Shown in pieces: positions 13,690 through 26,532 of a stretch of DNA of 64,000 nucleotides. The notes under the pieces are model-generated. The model was not told the origin of the DNA and ran no database searches. It saw nothing but the letters and a program-made list of their open reading frames with translations. Each line of letters opens with the position of its first letter. Within the stretch, counting starts at the first letter, position 1. The position numbers were made by a program, and so were the translations under genes. Source of the stretch: Avena insularis (taxonomy: Eukaryota; Streptophyta; Magnoliopsida; Poales; Poaceae). The DNA is taken from the NCBI GenBank assembly GCA_023614405.1, contig CM042684.1, positions 472,449,650 to 472,513,649 on the forward strand, given 5' to 3'.

Positions 13690-14880
13690 CTTTTAAACAG
13701 ATTCTAGTGCCACGCGGCAGTATCTTACTAGACGGTACCGCTTCGCTCGGATCAGCAACATGGACCACAGGATTAAAAGGGGCCTGTGCGGCTTAGATCG
13801 TCGCATACCCTTTCGTTTAAGTGAATCTAACTCAACCGCAGGATTCGCATCTAACGGCTCTAAACATCTAGACCAAGGACGGGCGGCGCTCGACGGCTGC
13901 GCGCGGCGGCGACGGTCAGACAATGGCGGAGTCGATGCTACAGGAAGCGAGGGAGGAAAATAATATGCTCACCGTGTTCGCAGACGCTTGGGGAAGCTCA
14001 ACGTGGCCGTATCTCGTTGAGGGGCGTACGGGAACGAGGTGGATTGCTCGTCGGAGTTCCTGCTGGCGTCGGTTGCGCTTGGTCGTGGTCGAAGTCGACT
14101 CTGTGGTTCACCCCGAAGCAAAACGAGGGCAGGGTTAGAAGCGTAAGATCAAGGCAGAGCTGTGTGCGTGAACGAGAGGACGCGGGGCGGTCGGAAACTA
14201 CCTGTGGAGCTCGTCGGAGTAAGGTGCAGACGGCGGCGTCGTTCAGAGTTTGTCGTAGCCGACGCTCTGGGGCGCCCGCGGTCGAACGGAAGGCTTGGAC
14301 AGAAGCTCCAGGGGCTGGGGAGTGTGTGTGCTTGGTCAATGAGGCAAGGGGAGGTCTGGTTTCACCGGAATCGTCACCGGAACATCGTCGGACAAATGGG
14401 CGAATTGCGCAATTAAAGGCCTAGAGAGGGAGTGGTCTGGGGGAAATGGAGGAGAAGGCGCTGGCGTTTAAGTAGGCGTCGTCGTATGGGGAGTAAAGGC
14501 CGTGGTTAACGCGAATTCAAGCCGCGGCATCAACGGCAGGAACGGTCGGCGTGGTTGACGCGGGGAGGAAGAAAGAGTGAGCTGGAGGGGAAAATGGGAA
14601 GGAGACAAAGGCGATTAATGAGCGAGGTTGCCGTGCGGAATCGACGTTGCGTTATGACGAACTATACCGGAGGAATCATCGGTAGAATCAGCGAGGAAGA
14701 ACTGGTCGCGGTGGAAACGACGATGAACAGTGCTGTGGGACCTTGCTGTCAGCGAGAAAGCGAGAGGGAAGGAGGGTCCACTAGTCATTCACTCTGCGGT
14801 TATGTCTTCGGGTGCAAAACGTTTCGTGCGGGAGGAAGAGAAGCTGGGCTAGTACTGGGCTTCCTGGGCCAGGTCTAGTT
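13690..14880 (-). promoter_or_regulatory. GC-rich promoter-like core of solo LTR 1
   Basis: This GC- and CpG-rich stretch is bounded by AT-rich DNA. On the minus strand it has GGCCCA/GGCCTA-type motifs, a weak TATA-like TACTTAAAC (14466-14474), and then C/T-rich sequence resembling a grass 5' leader. The matching position in the second solo LTR (54429-54436) has CATTTAAC in the same context. Open frames in this region (such as 14017-14424) are composition artefacts. Assignment as the U3/R promoter is inferred from layout, not shown. Confidence 0.4.
13965..13974 (-). other. Candidate 5' splice site in the LTR leader
   Basis: The minus-strand 10-mer CGGTGAGCAT contains a good plant donor (G/GTGAGC). 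It lies about 500 bp downstream of the TATA-like box and is identical in the second solo LTR (53784-53793), although the surrounding bases differ. Retention in two diverged copies hints at function. No acceptor can be assigned. Confidence 0.25.
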
Positions 14881-15755
14881 GGGTCAAGTCTGCTCTATTT
14901 TTTTTTCTGTTTCTGAACTTTTTCTTTTTCCTATTCTTATTTCTGTTTTGAATTTCAAACAACCAAAACAATTCAAACATTCACCAAACTTTGTAATTGA
15001 ATTTGATTCTGTTTAACAATACAGAACCAATTCCCAAAATAATAAAATAATTTTATTTTAGGGTCCATTTATAATTAAATAAAATGGACATTAGTTAATA
15101 AATCAAATAGATTTTGTTTTATTCAAAACTCCATTTTGAATTCAAATCATCACCAACTTTGGGTGAAGTTTTATTCTGTTTTGTCAACATATTTTCAAAA
15201 TCCAAAACAAAAATAATTTTTAATCCTTTTTAGGACCCATTAATAATTAAGTAAGATGGGCCTTATTCATTTACTTCAAATAAGATTTGTTTTATTAGAA
15301 TATTTATTTTGAAACCTAAAATAAAACCAAAACACTTCAGTAAGTTTATTTGAGAATATAAAATATTTGGAAAACTTATTTAAGATAAATAAATAAGTTT
15401 TAGTGTTTTATTTAAATTGGGAAAAGCCTTTACTTTAATAAAATTTGGATATTAAATCCCTATTATTTTATTTAAATAAACCTTTGCTATTTTTATTCAA
15501 AACAGAAATGTTTTTCTTCCATTAGGGTTTTAGGATTTGGATCTATTTTCCAAATGTTTAAATTTCCAGATACATTCATTGAGGAATGCATTTCACTTGA
15601 TTTGGATTTGTTGAATTCAAACTTTAACCAGAGTTTGTTCAAGATGGGATTTTAAGTTTCCAAAAAGTTTCCTTTTACCCTAAAATTCAACAAAACTTTA
15701 TTTTGTTTATTTTATTTTTCACAATACAAGATTTGGAAAATCTTGGGATGTGATA

Positions 15756-15760
15756 ATGTG
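15756..15760. repeat. Target-site duplication, right copy (solo LTR 1)
   Basis: ATGTG is identical to 11479-11483 and is followed by TGTTCTTTCC, the exact continuation of the interrupted satellite monomer. Confidence 0.9.
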
Positions 15761-15781
15761 TGTTCTTTCCACTAACCACAG

Positions 15782-18700
15782 ATGGATCCACCAGTGTCAT
15801 TGCATGTGTGCTCTTTTCACAAACCACATATGGATCCACCAATGTCATTGCATGTGTGTTCTTTCCATGACCCACATATGGATCCACCAGTGACATTGCA
15901 TGTGTGTTCTTTTCAAAAAATCACATGGATCAACCAATGGCATTGCATGTGTGTTCTTTTCAGAAACCACACATGGATCAACCAATGGAATTGCATGTGT
16001 GGTCTTTTCCTCAAACACACATGGATCAACCAATGGCATTCCATGTGTGTTCTTTTCATAAACCACACATGGATCAACCAATGGAATTGCATGTGTGTTC
16101 TTTTCACAAACCACACATGGATCCACCAGACTCATTGCATGTGTGTTCTTTTCCACAAACCACATGGATCCACCAATGGCATTGCATGTGTGTTCTTTTC
16201 ACAAACCACACATGGATAAACCAATGGCATTGCATGTGTGTTCTTTTCACAAACCACAGATGGATCCATTAATGTTCCCTGCATTTGTGTTCTTTCCACA
16301 AACCACATATGTATCCACTAGAGTCATTGCATGTGTGTTCCTTTCCACAAACCACATGGATCAACCAATGGCATTGCATGTGTGTTCTTTCCACAAACCA
16401 CACATGGATCCACCAATGTCATTGCATGTGTGTTATTTTCACAAACCACACATGGATCAACAAATGGCATTGCATGTGTGTTCTTTTCATAAACCACACA
16501 TGGATCAACCAATGGCATTGCATGTGTGTTCTTTTCATAAACCACATATGGATCAACAAATGTCATTGCACGTGTGTTCTTTTCACAAAACACACATGGA
16601 TCCACCAATGTCATTGCATGTGTGTTCTGTTCCACAAACCACATGGATCAACCAATGGCATTGCATGTGTGTTCTTTTCACAAACCACACATAGATCAAC
16701 CAATGGCATTGCATGTGTGTTCTTATCATAAACCACGTATGAATCAACAAATGTCATTGCATGTGTGTTCTTTTCAGAAAACACACATGGATCCACCAAT
16801 GTCATTGCATGTGTGTTTTTTCCACAAACCACACATGGATCAACCAATGGAATTGCATGTGTGTTCTTTTCAGAAAGCACACATGGATCCAGCAGTGTTC
16901 ACTGCATGTGCGTTCTTTTCACAAACACACATGGATCCACCAATGTCATCGCATGTGTGTTCCTTTCCACAAACCACACATGGATCCACCAGAGTCATTG
17001 CATGTGTGTTCTTTACACTAACCACAGATGGATCCACCAGTGTCATTGCATGTGTGTTCTTTTCACAAACCACATATGGATCCACCAATGTCATTGCATG
17101 TGTGTTCTTTCCATGACCCACATATGGATCCACCAGTGACATTGCATGTGTGTTCTTTTCAAAAAACCACATGGATCAACCAATGGCATTGCATGTGTGT
17201 TCTTTTCAGAAACCATGTGTGTTCTTTTCACAAACCACAGATGGATCCACCAGAGTCATTGCATGTGTGTTCTTTCTACAAACCACACGTGGATCGACCA
17301 GTGTCATTGCATGTGTGTTCTTTTCCACAAACCACATGGATCAACCAATGGCATTGCATGTGTGTTCTTTTCACAAACCACACATGGATCCACCAGAGTC
17401 ATTGCATGTGTGTTCTTTTCCACAAACCACATGGATCAACCAATGGCATTGCATGTGTGTTCTTTTCACAAACCACACATGGATAAACCAATGGCATTGC
17501 ATGTGTGTTCTTTTCACAAACCACAGATGGATCCATTAGTGTTCCCTGCATTTGTGTTCTTTCCACAAACCACAGATGTATCCACTAGAGTCATTGCATG
17601 TGTGTTCCTTTCCACAAACCACATGGATCAACCAATGGCATTGCATGTGTGTTCTTTCCACAAACCACACATGGATCCACCAATGTCATTGCATGTGTGT
17701 TATTTTCACAAACCACACATGGATCAACAAATGGCATTGCATGTGTGTTCTTTTCATAAACCACACATGGATCAACCAATGGCATTGCATGTGTGTTCTT
17801 TTCATAAACCACATATGGATCAACAAATGTCATTGCACGTGTGTTCTTTTCACAAAACACACATGGATCCACCAATGTCATTGCATGTGTGTTCTGTTCC
17901 ACAAACCACATGGATCAACCAATGGCATTGCATGTGTGTTCTTTTCACAAACCACACATAGATCAACCAATGGCATTGCATGTGTGTTCTTAGCATAAAC
18001 CACGTATGAATCAACAAATGTCATTGCATGTGTGTTCTTTTCAGAAAACACACATGGATCCACCAATGTCATTGCATGTGTGTTTTTTCCACAAACCACA
18101 CATGGATCAACCAATGGAATTGCATGTGTGTTCTTTTCAGAAACCACACATGGATCCACCAGTGTTCACTGCATGTGCGTTCTTTTCACAAACACACATG
18201 GATCGACCAATGTCATCGCATGTGTGTTCCTTTCCACAAAACACACATGGATCCACCAGAGTCATTGCATGTGTGTTCTTTCCAGTAACCACAGATGGAT
18301 CCACCAGTGTCATTGCATGTGTGTTCTTTTCACAAACCACATATGGATCCACCAATGTCATTGCATGTGTGTTCTTTCCATGACCCACATATAGATCCAC
18401 CAGTGACATTGCATGTGTGTTCTTTTCAAAAAACCACATGGATCAACCAATTGCATTGCATGTGTGTTCTTTTCAGAAACCATGTGTGTTCTTTTCACAA
18501 ACCACAGATGGATCCACCAGAGTCATTGCATGTGTGTTCTTTCTACAAACCACACGTGGATCGACCAGTGTCATTGCATGTGTGTTCTTTTCCACAAACC
18601 ACATGGATCAACCAATGGCATTGCATGTGTGTTCTTTTCACAAACCACACATGGATCCACCAGAGTCATTGCATGTGTGTTCTTTTCCACAAACCACATG

Positions 18701-19900
18701 GATCAACCAATGGCATTGCATGTGTGTTCTTTTCACAAACCACACATGGATAAACCAATGGCATTGCATGTGTGTTCTTTTCACAAACCACAGATGGATC
18801 CATTAGTGTTCCCTGCATTTGTGTTCTTTCCACAAACCACAGATGTATCCACTAGAGTCATTGCATGTGTGTTCCTTTCCACAAACCACATGGATCAACC
18901 AATGGCATTGCATGTGTGTTCTTTCCACAAACCACACATGGATCCACCAATGTCATTGCATGTGTGTTATTTTCACAAACCACACATGGATCAACAAATG
19001 GCATTGCATGTGTGTTCTTTTCATAAACCACACATGGATCAACCAATGGCATTGCATGTGTGTTCTTTTCATAAACCACATATGGATCAACAAATGTCAT
19101 TGCACGTGTGTTCTTTTCACAAAACACACATGGATCCACCAATGTCATTGCATGTGTGTTCTGTTCCACAAACCACATGGATCAACCAATGGCATTGCAT
19201 GTGTGTTCTTTTCACAAACCACACATAGATCAACCAATGGCATTGCATGTGTGTTCTTAGCATAAACCACGTATGAATCAACAAATGTCATTGCATGTGT
19301 GTTCTTTTCAGAAAACACACATGGATCCACCAATGTCATTGCATGTGTGTTTTTTCCACAAACCACACATGGATCAACCAATGGAATTGCATGTGTGTTC
19401 TTTTCAGAAACCACACATGGATCCACCAGTGTTCACTGCATGTGCGTTCTTTTCACAAACACACATGGATCCACCAATGTCATCGCATGTGTGTTCCTTT
19501 CCACAAACCACACATGGATCCACCAGAGTCATTGCATGTGTGTTCTTTCCAGTAACCACAGATGGATCCACCAGTGTCATTGCATGTGTGTTCTTTTCAC
19601 AAACCACATATGGATCCACCAATGTCATTGCATGTGTGTTCTTTCCATGACCCACATATAGATCCACCAGTGACATTGCATGTGTGTTCTTTTCAAAAAA
19701 CCACATGGATCAACCAATTGCATTGCATGTGTGTTCTTTTCAGAAACCATGTGTGTTCTTTTCACAAACCACAGATGGATCCACCAGAGTCATTGCATGT
19801 GTGTTCTTTCTACAAACCACACGTGGATCGACCAGTGTCATTGCATGTGTGTTCTTTTCCACAAACCACATGGATCAACCAATGGCATTGCATGTGTGTT
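15782..19900. repeat. 1.25-1.27-kb higher-order repeat, three copies plus part
   Basis: The marker monomer lies at 15782, 17028, 18295 and 19562. The last three intervals are exactly 1267 bp and nearly identical. Each of those copies carries the same scar, a monomer cut to about 22 bp where CAGAAACC runs straight into ATGTGTGTTC (17211, 18478 and 19745). The earlier copy (15782-17027) lacks the scar and keeps the full CAGAAACCACACATGG unit, so the deletion predates amplification. Sparse substitutions distinguish the copies, for example CAACCAATTGC in two of the three. Confidence 0.9.
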
Positions 19901-19934
19901 CTTTTCACAAACCACACATGGATCCACCAGTGTT

Positions 19935-22900
19935 CACTGCATGTGTGTTCTTTCCACAAACCACATATGTATCCACTAGAGTCATTGCATGTGTGTTCCT
20001 TTCCACAAACCACATGGATCAACCAATGGCATTGCATGTGTGTTCTTCCCACAAACCACACATGGATCCACCAATGTCATTGCATGTGTGTTATTTTCAC
20101 AAACCACACATGGATCAACAAATGGCATTGCATGTGTGTTCTTTTCATAAACCACACATGGATCAACCAATGGCATTGCAAGTGTGTTCTTTTCATAAAC
20201 CACATATGGATCAACAAATGTCATTGCATGTGTGTTCTTTTCACAAAACACACATGGATCCACCAATGTCATTGGATGTGTGTTCTGTTCCACAAACCAC
20301 AACGATCAACCAATGGCATTGCATGTGTGTTCTTTTCACAAACCACACATGGATCAACCAATGGCATTGCATGTGTGTTCTTATCATAAACCACGTATGA
20401 ATCAACAAATGTCATTACATGTGTGTTCTTTTCAGAAAACACACATGGATCCACCAATGTCATTGCATGTGTGTTTTTTCAACAAACCACACATGGATCA
20501 ACCAATGGAATTGCATGTGTGTTCTTTTCAGAAACCACACATGGATCCACCAGTGTTCACTGCATGTGCGTTCTTTTCACAAACACACATGGATCCACCA
20601 ATGTCATCGCATGTGTGTTCCTTTCCACAAACCACACATGGATCCACCAGAGTCATTGCATGTGTGTTCTTTCCACTAACCACAGATGGATCCACCAGTG
20701 TCATTGCATGTGTGTTCTTTTCACAAACCACATATGGATCCACCAATGTCATTGCATGTGTGTTCTTTCCATGACCCACATATGGATCCACCAGTGACAT
20801 TGCATGTGTGTTCTTTTCAAAAAACCACATGGATCAACCAATGGCATTGCATGTGTGTTCTTTTCAGAAAACACACATGGATCAACCAATGGAATTGCAT
20901 GTGTGTTCTCTTCACAAACCACACATGGATCCACTAGAGTCATTGCATGTGTGTTCTTTCTACAAACCACACGTGGATCGACCAGTGTCATTGCATGTGT
21001 GTTCTTTTCCACAAACCACATGGATCAACCAATGGCATTGCATGTGTGTTCTTTTCACAAACCATACATGGATCCACCAGTGTTCACTGCATGTGTGTTC
21101 TTTCCACAAACCACATATGTATCCACTAGAGTCATTGCATGTGTGTTCCTTTCCACAAACCACATGGATCAACCAATGGCATTGCATGTGTGTTCTTCCC
21201 ACAAACCACACATGGATCCACCAATGTCATTGCATGTGTGTTCTGTTCCACAAACCACATGGGTCAACCAATGGCATTGCATGTGTGTTCTTTTCATAAA
21301 CCACACATGGATCAACCAATGGCATTGCATGTGTGTTCTTTTTAGAAAACACACATGGATCCACCAATGTCATTGCATGTGTGTTTTTCCCACAATCCAC
21401 ACATGGATCAACCAATGGAATTGCATGTGTGTTCTTCTAGCAAACCACACATGGATCAACCACTAGAATTGCATGTGTGTTCTTTTCACAAACCACACAT
21501 GGATCCACTGGAGTCCTTGTATGTGTATTTTTTCCACAAACCACACATGGATTAACTTGAGTCATTGTATGTGTGTTCTTTTCCACAAACCACATGGATC
21601 AACCAATGGCATTGCATGTGTGTTCTTTTCGACAAACACACATGGATCAACCAATGGCATTGCATGTGTGTTCTTTTCACAAACCACAGATGGATCCACT
21701 AGTATTCACTACATGTGTGTTATTTCCACAAACCACATATGTATCCACTAGAGTCATTGCATGTGTTCCTTTCCAAAAACCACATGGATCAACCAATGGC
21801 ATTGCATGTGTGTTATTTCACAAACCACACATGGATCAACCAATGACATTGCATGTGTGTTCTTTCAGAAAACACATGGATCCACCAATGTCATTGCATG
21901 TGTGTTTTCCACAAACCACACATGGATCAGCAGATGACATTTCATGTGTGTTCTTTTAGCAAACCACACATGGACCAACCACTCAAATTGCATGTGTGTT
22001 CTTTTCACAAACCACACATGGATCCACCAGAGTCATTGTTTGTGTATTTTTTCCAAAAACCACACATGGATCAACCAGTGTCATTGCATGTGTGTTCTTT
22101 TCCACAAACCACATGGATCAACCAATGGCATTGCATGTGTGTTATTTTCCACAAACACACATGGATCAACCAATGGCATTGCATGTGTGTTCTTTGCACA
22201 AACCACAGATGGATCCAATAGTGTTCACTGCATGTGTGTTCTTTCCACAAACCACATTTGTATCCACTAGAGTCATTGCATGTGTGTTCCTTTCCACAAA
22301 CCACATGGATCAACCAATGGCATTGCATGTGTGTTCTTTCCACAAACCACACATGGATCCACCAGAGTCATTGTTTGTGTATTATTTACACAAACCACAC
22401 ATGGATCAACAAATGGCATTGCATGTGTGTTCTTTTCACAAACACACATGGATCAACCAATGGCATTGCATGTGTGTTCTTTCACAAACCAGATGGATCC
22501 ACTAGTGTTCACTGCATGTGTGTTCTTTCCACAAACCACATATGTATCCACTAGAGTCATTGCATGTGTGTTCCTTTCCACAAACCACATGGATCAACCA
22601 TTGGCATTGCATGTGTGTTCTTTCCACATACCACACATGGATCCACCAATGTCATTGCATGTGTGTTATTTTCACAAACCACACATGGATCAACAAATGG
22701 CATTGCATGTGTGTTCTTTTCACAAACCACACATGGATCAACCAATGGCATTGCATGTGTGTTCTTTTCATAAACCACATATGGATCAACAAATGTCATT
22801 GCATGTGTGTTCTTTTCACAAAACACACATGGATCCACCAATGTTATTGCATGTGTGTTCTGTTCCACAAACCACATGGATCAACCAATGGCATTGCATG

Positions 22901-25900
22901 TGTGTTCTTTTCACAAACCACACATGGATCAACCAATGGCATTGCATGTGTGTTCTTGTCATAAACCACATATGAATCAACAAATGTCATTGCATGTGTG
23001 TTCTTTTCAGAAAACACACATGGATTCACCAATGTCATTGCATGTGTGTTTTTTCCACAAACCACACATGGATCAACCAATGGAATTGCATGTGTGTTCT
23101 TTTCACAAACCACACATGGATCCACCAGTGTTCACTGCATGTGCGTTCTTTTCACAAACACACATGGATCCACCAATGTCATCGCATGTGTGTTCACTGC
23201 ATGTGTGTTCTTTCCACAAACCACATATGTATCCACTAGAGTCATTGCATGTGTGTTCCTTTCCACAAACCACATGGATCAACCAATGGCATTGCATGTG
23301 TGTTCTTCCCACAAACCACACATGGATCCACCAATGTCATTGCATGTGTGTTATTTTCACAAACCACACATGGATCAACAAATGGCATTGCATGTGTGTT
23401 CTTTTCATAAACCACACATGGATCAACCAATGGCATTGCAAGTGTGTTCTTTTCATAAACCACATATGGATCAACAAATGTCATTGCATGTGTGTTCTTT
23501 TCACAAAACACACATGGATCCACCAATGTCATTGGATGTGTGTTCTGTTCCACAAACCACAACGATCAACCAATGGCATTGCATGTGTGTTCTTTTCACA
23601 AACCACACATGGATCAACCAATGGCATTGCATGTGTGTTCTTGTCATAAACCACGTATGAATCAACAAATGTCATTGCATGTGTGTTCTTTTCAGAAAAC
23701 ACACATGGATCCACCAATGTCATTGCATGTGTGTTTTTTCAACAAACCACACATGGATCAACCAATGGAATTGCATGTGTGTTCTTTTCAGAAACCACAC
23801 ATGGATCCACCAGTGTTCACTGCATGTGCGTTCTTTTCACAAACACACATGGATCCACCAATGTCATCGCATGTGTGTTCCTTTCCACAAACCACACATG
23901 GATCCACCAGAGTCATTGCATGTGTGTTCTTTCCACTAACCACAGATGGATCCACCAGTGTCATTGCATGTGTGTTCTTTTCACAAACCACATATGGATC
24001 CACCAATGTCATTGCATGTGTGTTCTTTCCATGACCCACATATGGATCCACCAGTGACATTGCATGTGTGTTCTTTTCAAAAAACCACATGGATCAACCA
24101 ATGGCATTGCATGTGTGTTCTTTTCAGAAACCACACATGGATCAACCAATGGAATTGCATGTGTGTTCTCTTCACAAACCACACATGGATCCACTAGAGT
24201 CATTGCATGTGTGTTCTTTCTACAAACCACACGTGGATCGACCAGTGTCATTGCATGTGTGTTCTTTTCCACAAACCACATGGATCAACCAATGGCATTG
24301 CATGTGTGTTCTTTTCACAAACCATACATGGATCCACCAGTGTTCACTGCATGTGTGTTCTTTCCACAAACCACATATGTATCCACTAGAGTCATTGCAT
24401 GTGTGTTCCTTTCCACAAACCACATGGATCAACCAATGGCATTGCATGTGTGTTCTTCCCACAAACCACACATGGATCCACCAATGTCATTGCATGTGTG
24501 TTCTGTTCCACAAACCACATGGGTCAACCAATGGCATTGCATGTGTGTTCTTTTCACAAACCACACATGGATCAACCAATGGCATTGCATGTGTGTTCTT
24601 TTTAGAAAACACACATGGATCCACCAATGTCATTGCATGTGTGTTTTTCCCACAATCCACACATGGATCAACCAATGGAATTGCATGTGTGTTCTTCTAG
24701 CAAACCACACATGGATCAACCACTAGAATTGCATGTGTGTTCTTTTCACAAACCACACATGGATCCACCAGAGTCATTGTATGTGTATTTTTTCCACAAA
24801 CCACACATGGATTAACTTGAGTCATTGTATGTGTGTTCTTTTCCACAAACCACATGGATCAACCAATGGCATTGCATGTGTGTTCTTTTCGACAAACACA
24901 CATGGATCAACCAATGGCATTGCATGTGTGTTCTTTTCACAAACCACAGATGGATCCACTAGTATTCACTACATGTGTGTTATTTCCACAAACCACATAT
25001 GTATCCACTAGAGTCATTGCATGTGTGTTCCTTTCCAAAAACCACATGGATCAACCAATGGCATTGCATGTGTGTTATTTTCACAAACCACACATGGATC
25101 AACCAATGACATTGCATGTGTGTTCTTTTCAGAAAACACACATGGATCCACCAATGTCATTGCATGTGTGTTTTTCCCACAAACCACACATGGATCAACG
25201 AATGACATTTCATGTGTGTTCTTTTAGCAAACCACACATGGACCAACCACTCAAATTGCATGTGTGTTCTTTTCACAAACCACACATGGATCCACCAGAG
25301 TCATTGTTTGTGTATTTTTTCCAAAAACCACACATGGATCAACCAGTGTCATTGCATGTGTGTTCTTTTCCACAAACCACATGGATCAACCAATGGCATT
25401 GCATGTGTGTTATTTTCCACAAACACACATGGATCAACCAATGGCATTGCATGTGTGTTCTTTGCACAAACCACAGATGGATCCAATAGTGTTCACTGCA
25501 TGTGTGTTCTTTCCACAAACCACATTTGTATCCACTAGAGTCATTGCATGTGTGTTCCTTTCCACAAACCACATGGATCAACCAATGGCATTGCATGTGT
25601 GTTCTTTCCACAAACCACACATGGATCCACCAGTGTCATTGCATGCGTGTTATTTTCACAAACCACACATGGATCAACAAATGGCATTGCATGTGTGTTC
25701 TTTTCACAAACTACACATGGATCAACCAATGGCATTGCATGTGTGTTCTTTTCACAAACCACAGATGGATCCACTAGTGTTCACTGCATGTGTGTTCTTT
25801 CCACAAACCACATATGTATCCACTAGAGTCATTGCATGTGTGTTCCTTTCCACAAACCACATGGATCAACCATTGGCATTGCATGTGTGTTCTTTCCACA

Positions 25901-26460
25901 TACCACACATGGATCCACCAATGTCATTGCATGTGTGTTATTTTCACAAACCACACATGGATCAACAAATGGCATTGCATGTGTGTTCTTTTCACAAACC
26001 ACACATGGATCAACCAATGGCATTGCATGTGTGTTCTTTTCATAAACCACATATGGATCAACAAATGTCATTGCATGTGTGTTCTTTTCACAAAACACAC
26101 ATGGATCCACCAATGTTATTGCATGTGTGTTCTGTTCCACAAACCACATGGATCAACCAATGGCATTGCATGTGTGTTCTTTTCACAAACCACACATGGA
26201 TCAACCAATGGCATTGCATGTGTGTTCTTGTCATAAACCACATATGAATCAACAAATGTCATTGCATGTGTGTTCTTTTCAGAAAACACACATGGATTCA
26301 CCAATGTCATTGCATGTGTGTTTTTTCCACAAACCACACATGGATCAACCAATGGAATTGCATGTGTGTTCTTTTCACAAACCACACATGGATCCACCAG
26401 TGTTCACTGCATGTGCGTTCTTTTCACAAACACACATGGATCCACCAATGTCATCGCATG
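19935..26460. repeat. 3.26-kb tandem duplication within the satellite
   Basis: Segment 19935-23190 recurs at about 23195-26460. The offset is exactly 3260 bp for 20232, 20419, 20686, 20804, 21139 and 21473. It grows to 3268 and then 3272 bp further right because of small indels. The junction is visible at about 23186-23200: a monomer reading CATCGCATGTGTGTTC passes directly into ACTGCATGTGTGTTC, joining the end of one copy to the start of the next inside a shared word. Unequal crossover at the shared GCATGTGTGTTC explains it. Confidence 0.9.
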
Positions 26461-26532
26461 TGTGTTCCTTTCCACAAACCACACATGGATCCACCAGAGT
26501 CATTGCATGTGTGTTCTTTCCACTAACCACAG

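Larger units (their letters stand above)
11484..15755 (-). mobile_element. Solo LTR 1 of a large-LTR retrotransposon family
   Basis: This 4272-bp element starts TGTAGAGG and ends GGGATGTGATA, where the sister copy has GGGATGTGACA. It is flanked by the 5-bp duplication ATGTG. Removing the element and one duplication restores an uninterrupted satellite word. Layout on the plus strand is AT-rich (11.5-13.7 kb), GC-rich (13.7-14.9 kb), then very AT-rich (14.9-15.75 kb). There is no second LTR, primer-binding site, polypurine tract or gag/pol frame, so a solo LTR is the simplest reading. The minus orientation is inferred from a promoter-like core and a poly(A)-like signal. Short frames inside it (for example 12029-12364 and 12396-12617 minus) match nothing I recognise. 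The LTR size recalls the barley LARD/Sukkula class; that link is only a suggestion. Confidence 0.85.

Noticed and set aside
11484..15755. Full-length retrotransposon or gene in the first insertion
   Set aside because: There is no second LTR, primer-binding site, polypurine tract or gag/pol similarity. Frames such as 12029-12364, 13998-14339 and 14017-14424 are short, overlap on both strands and follow base composition.
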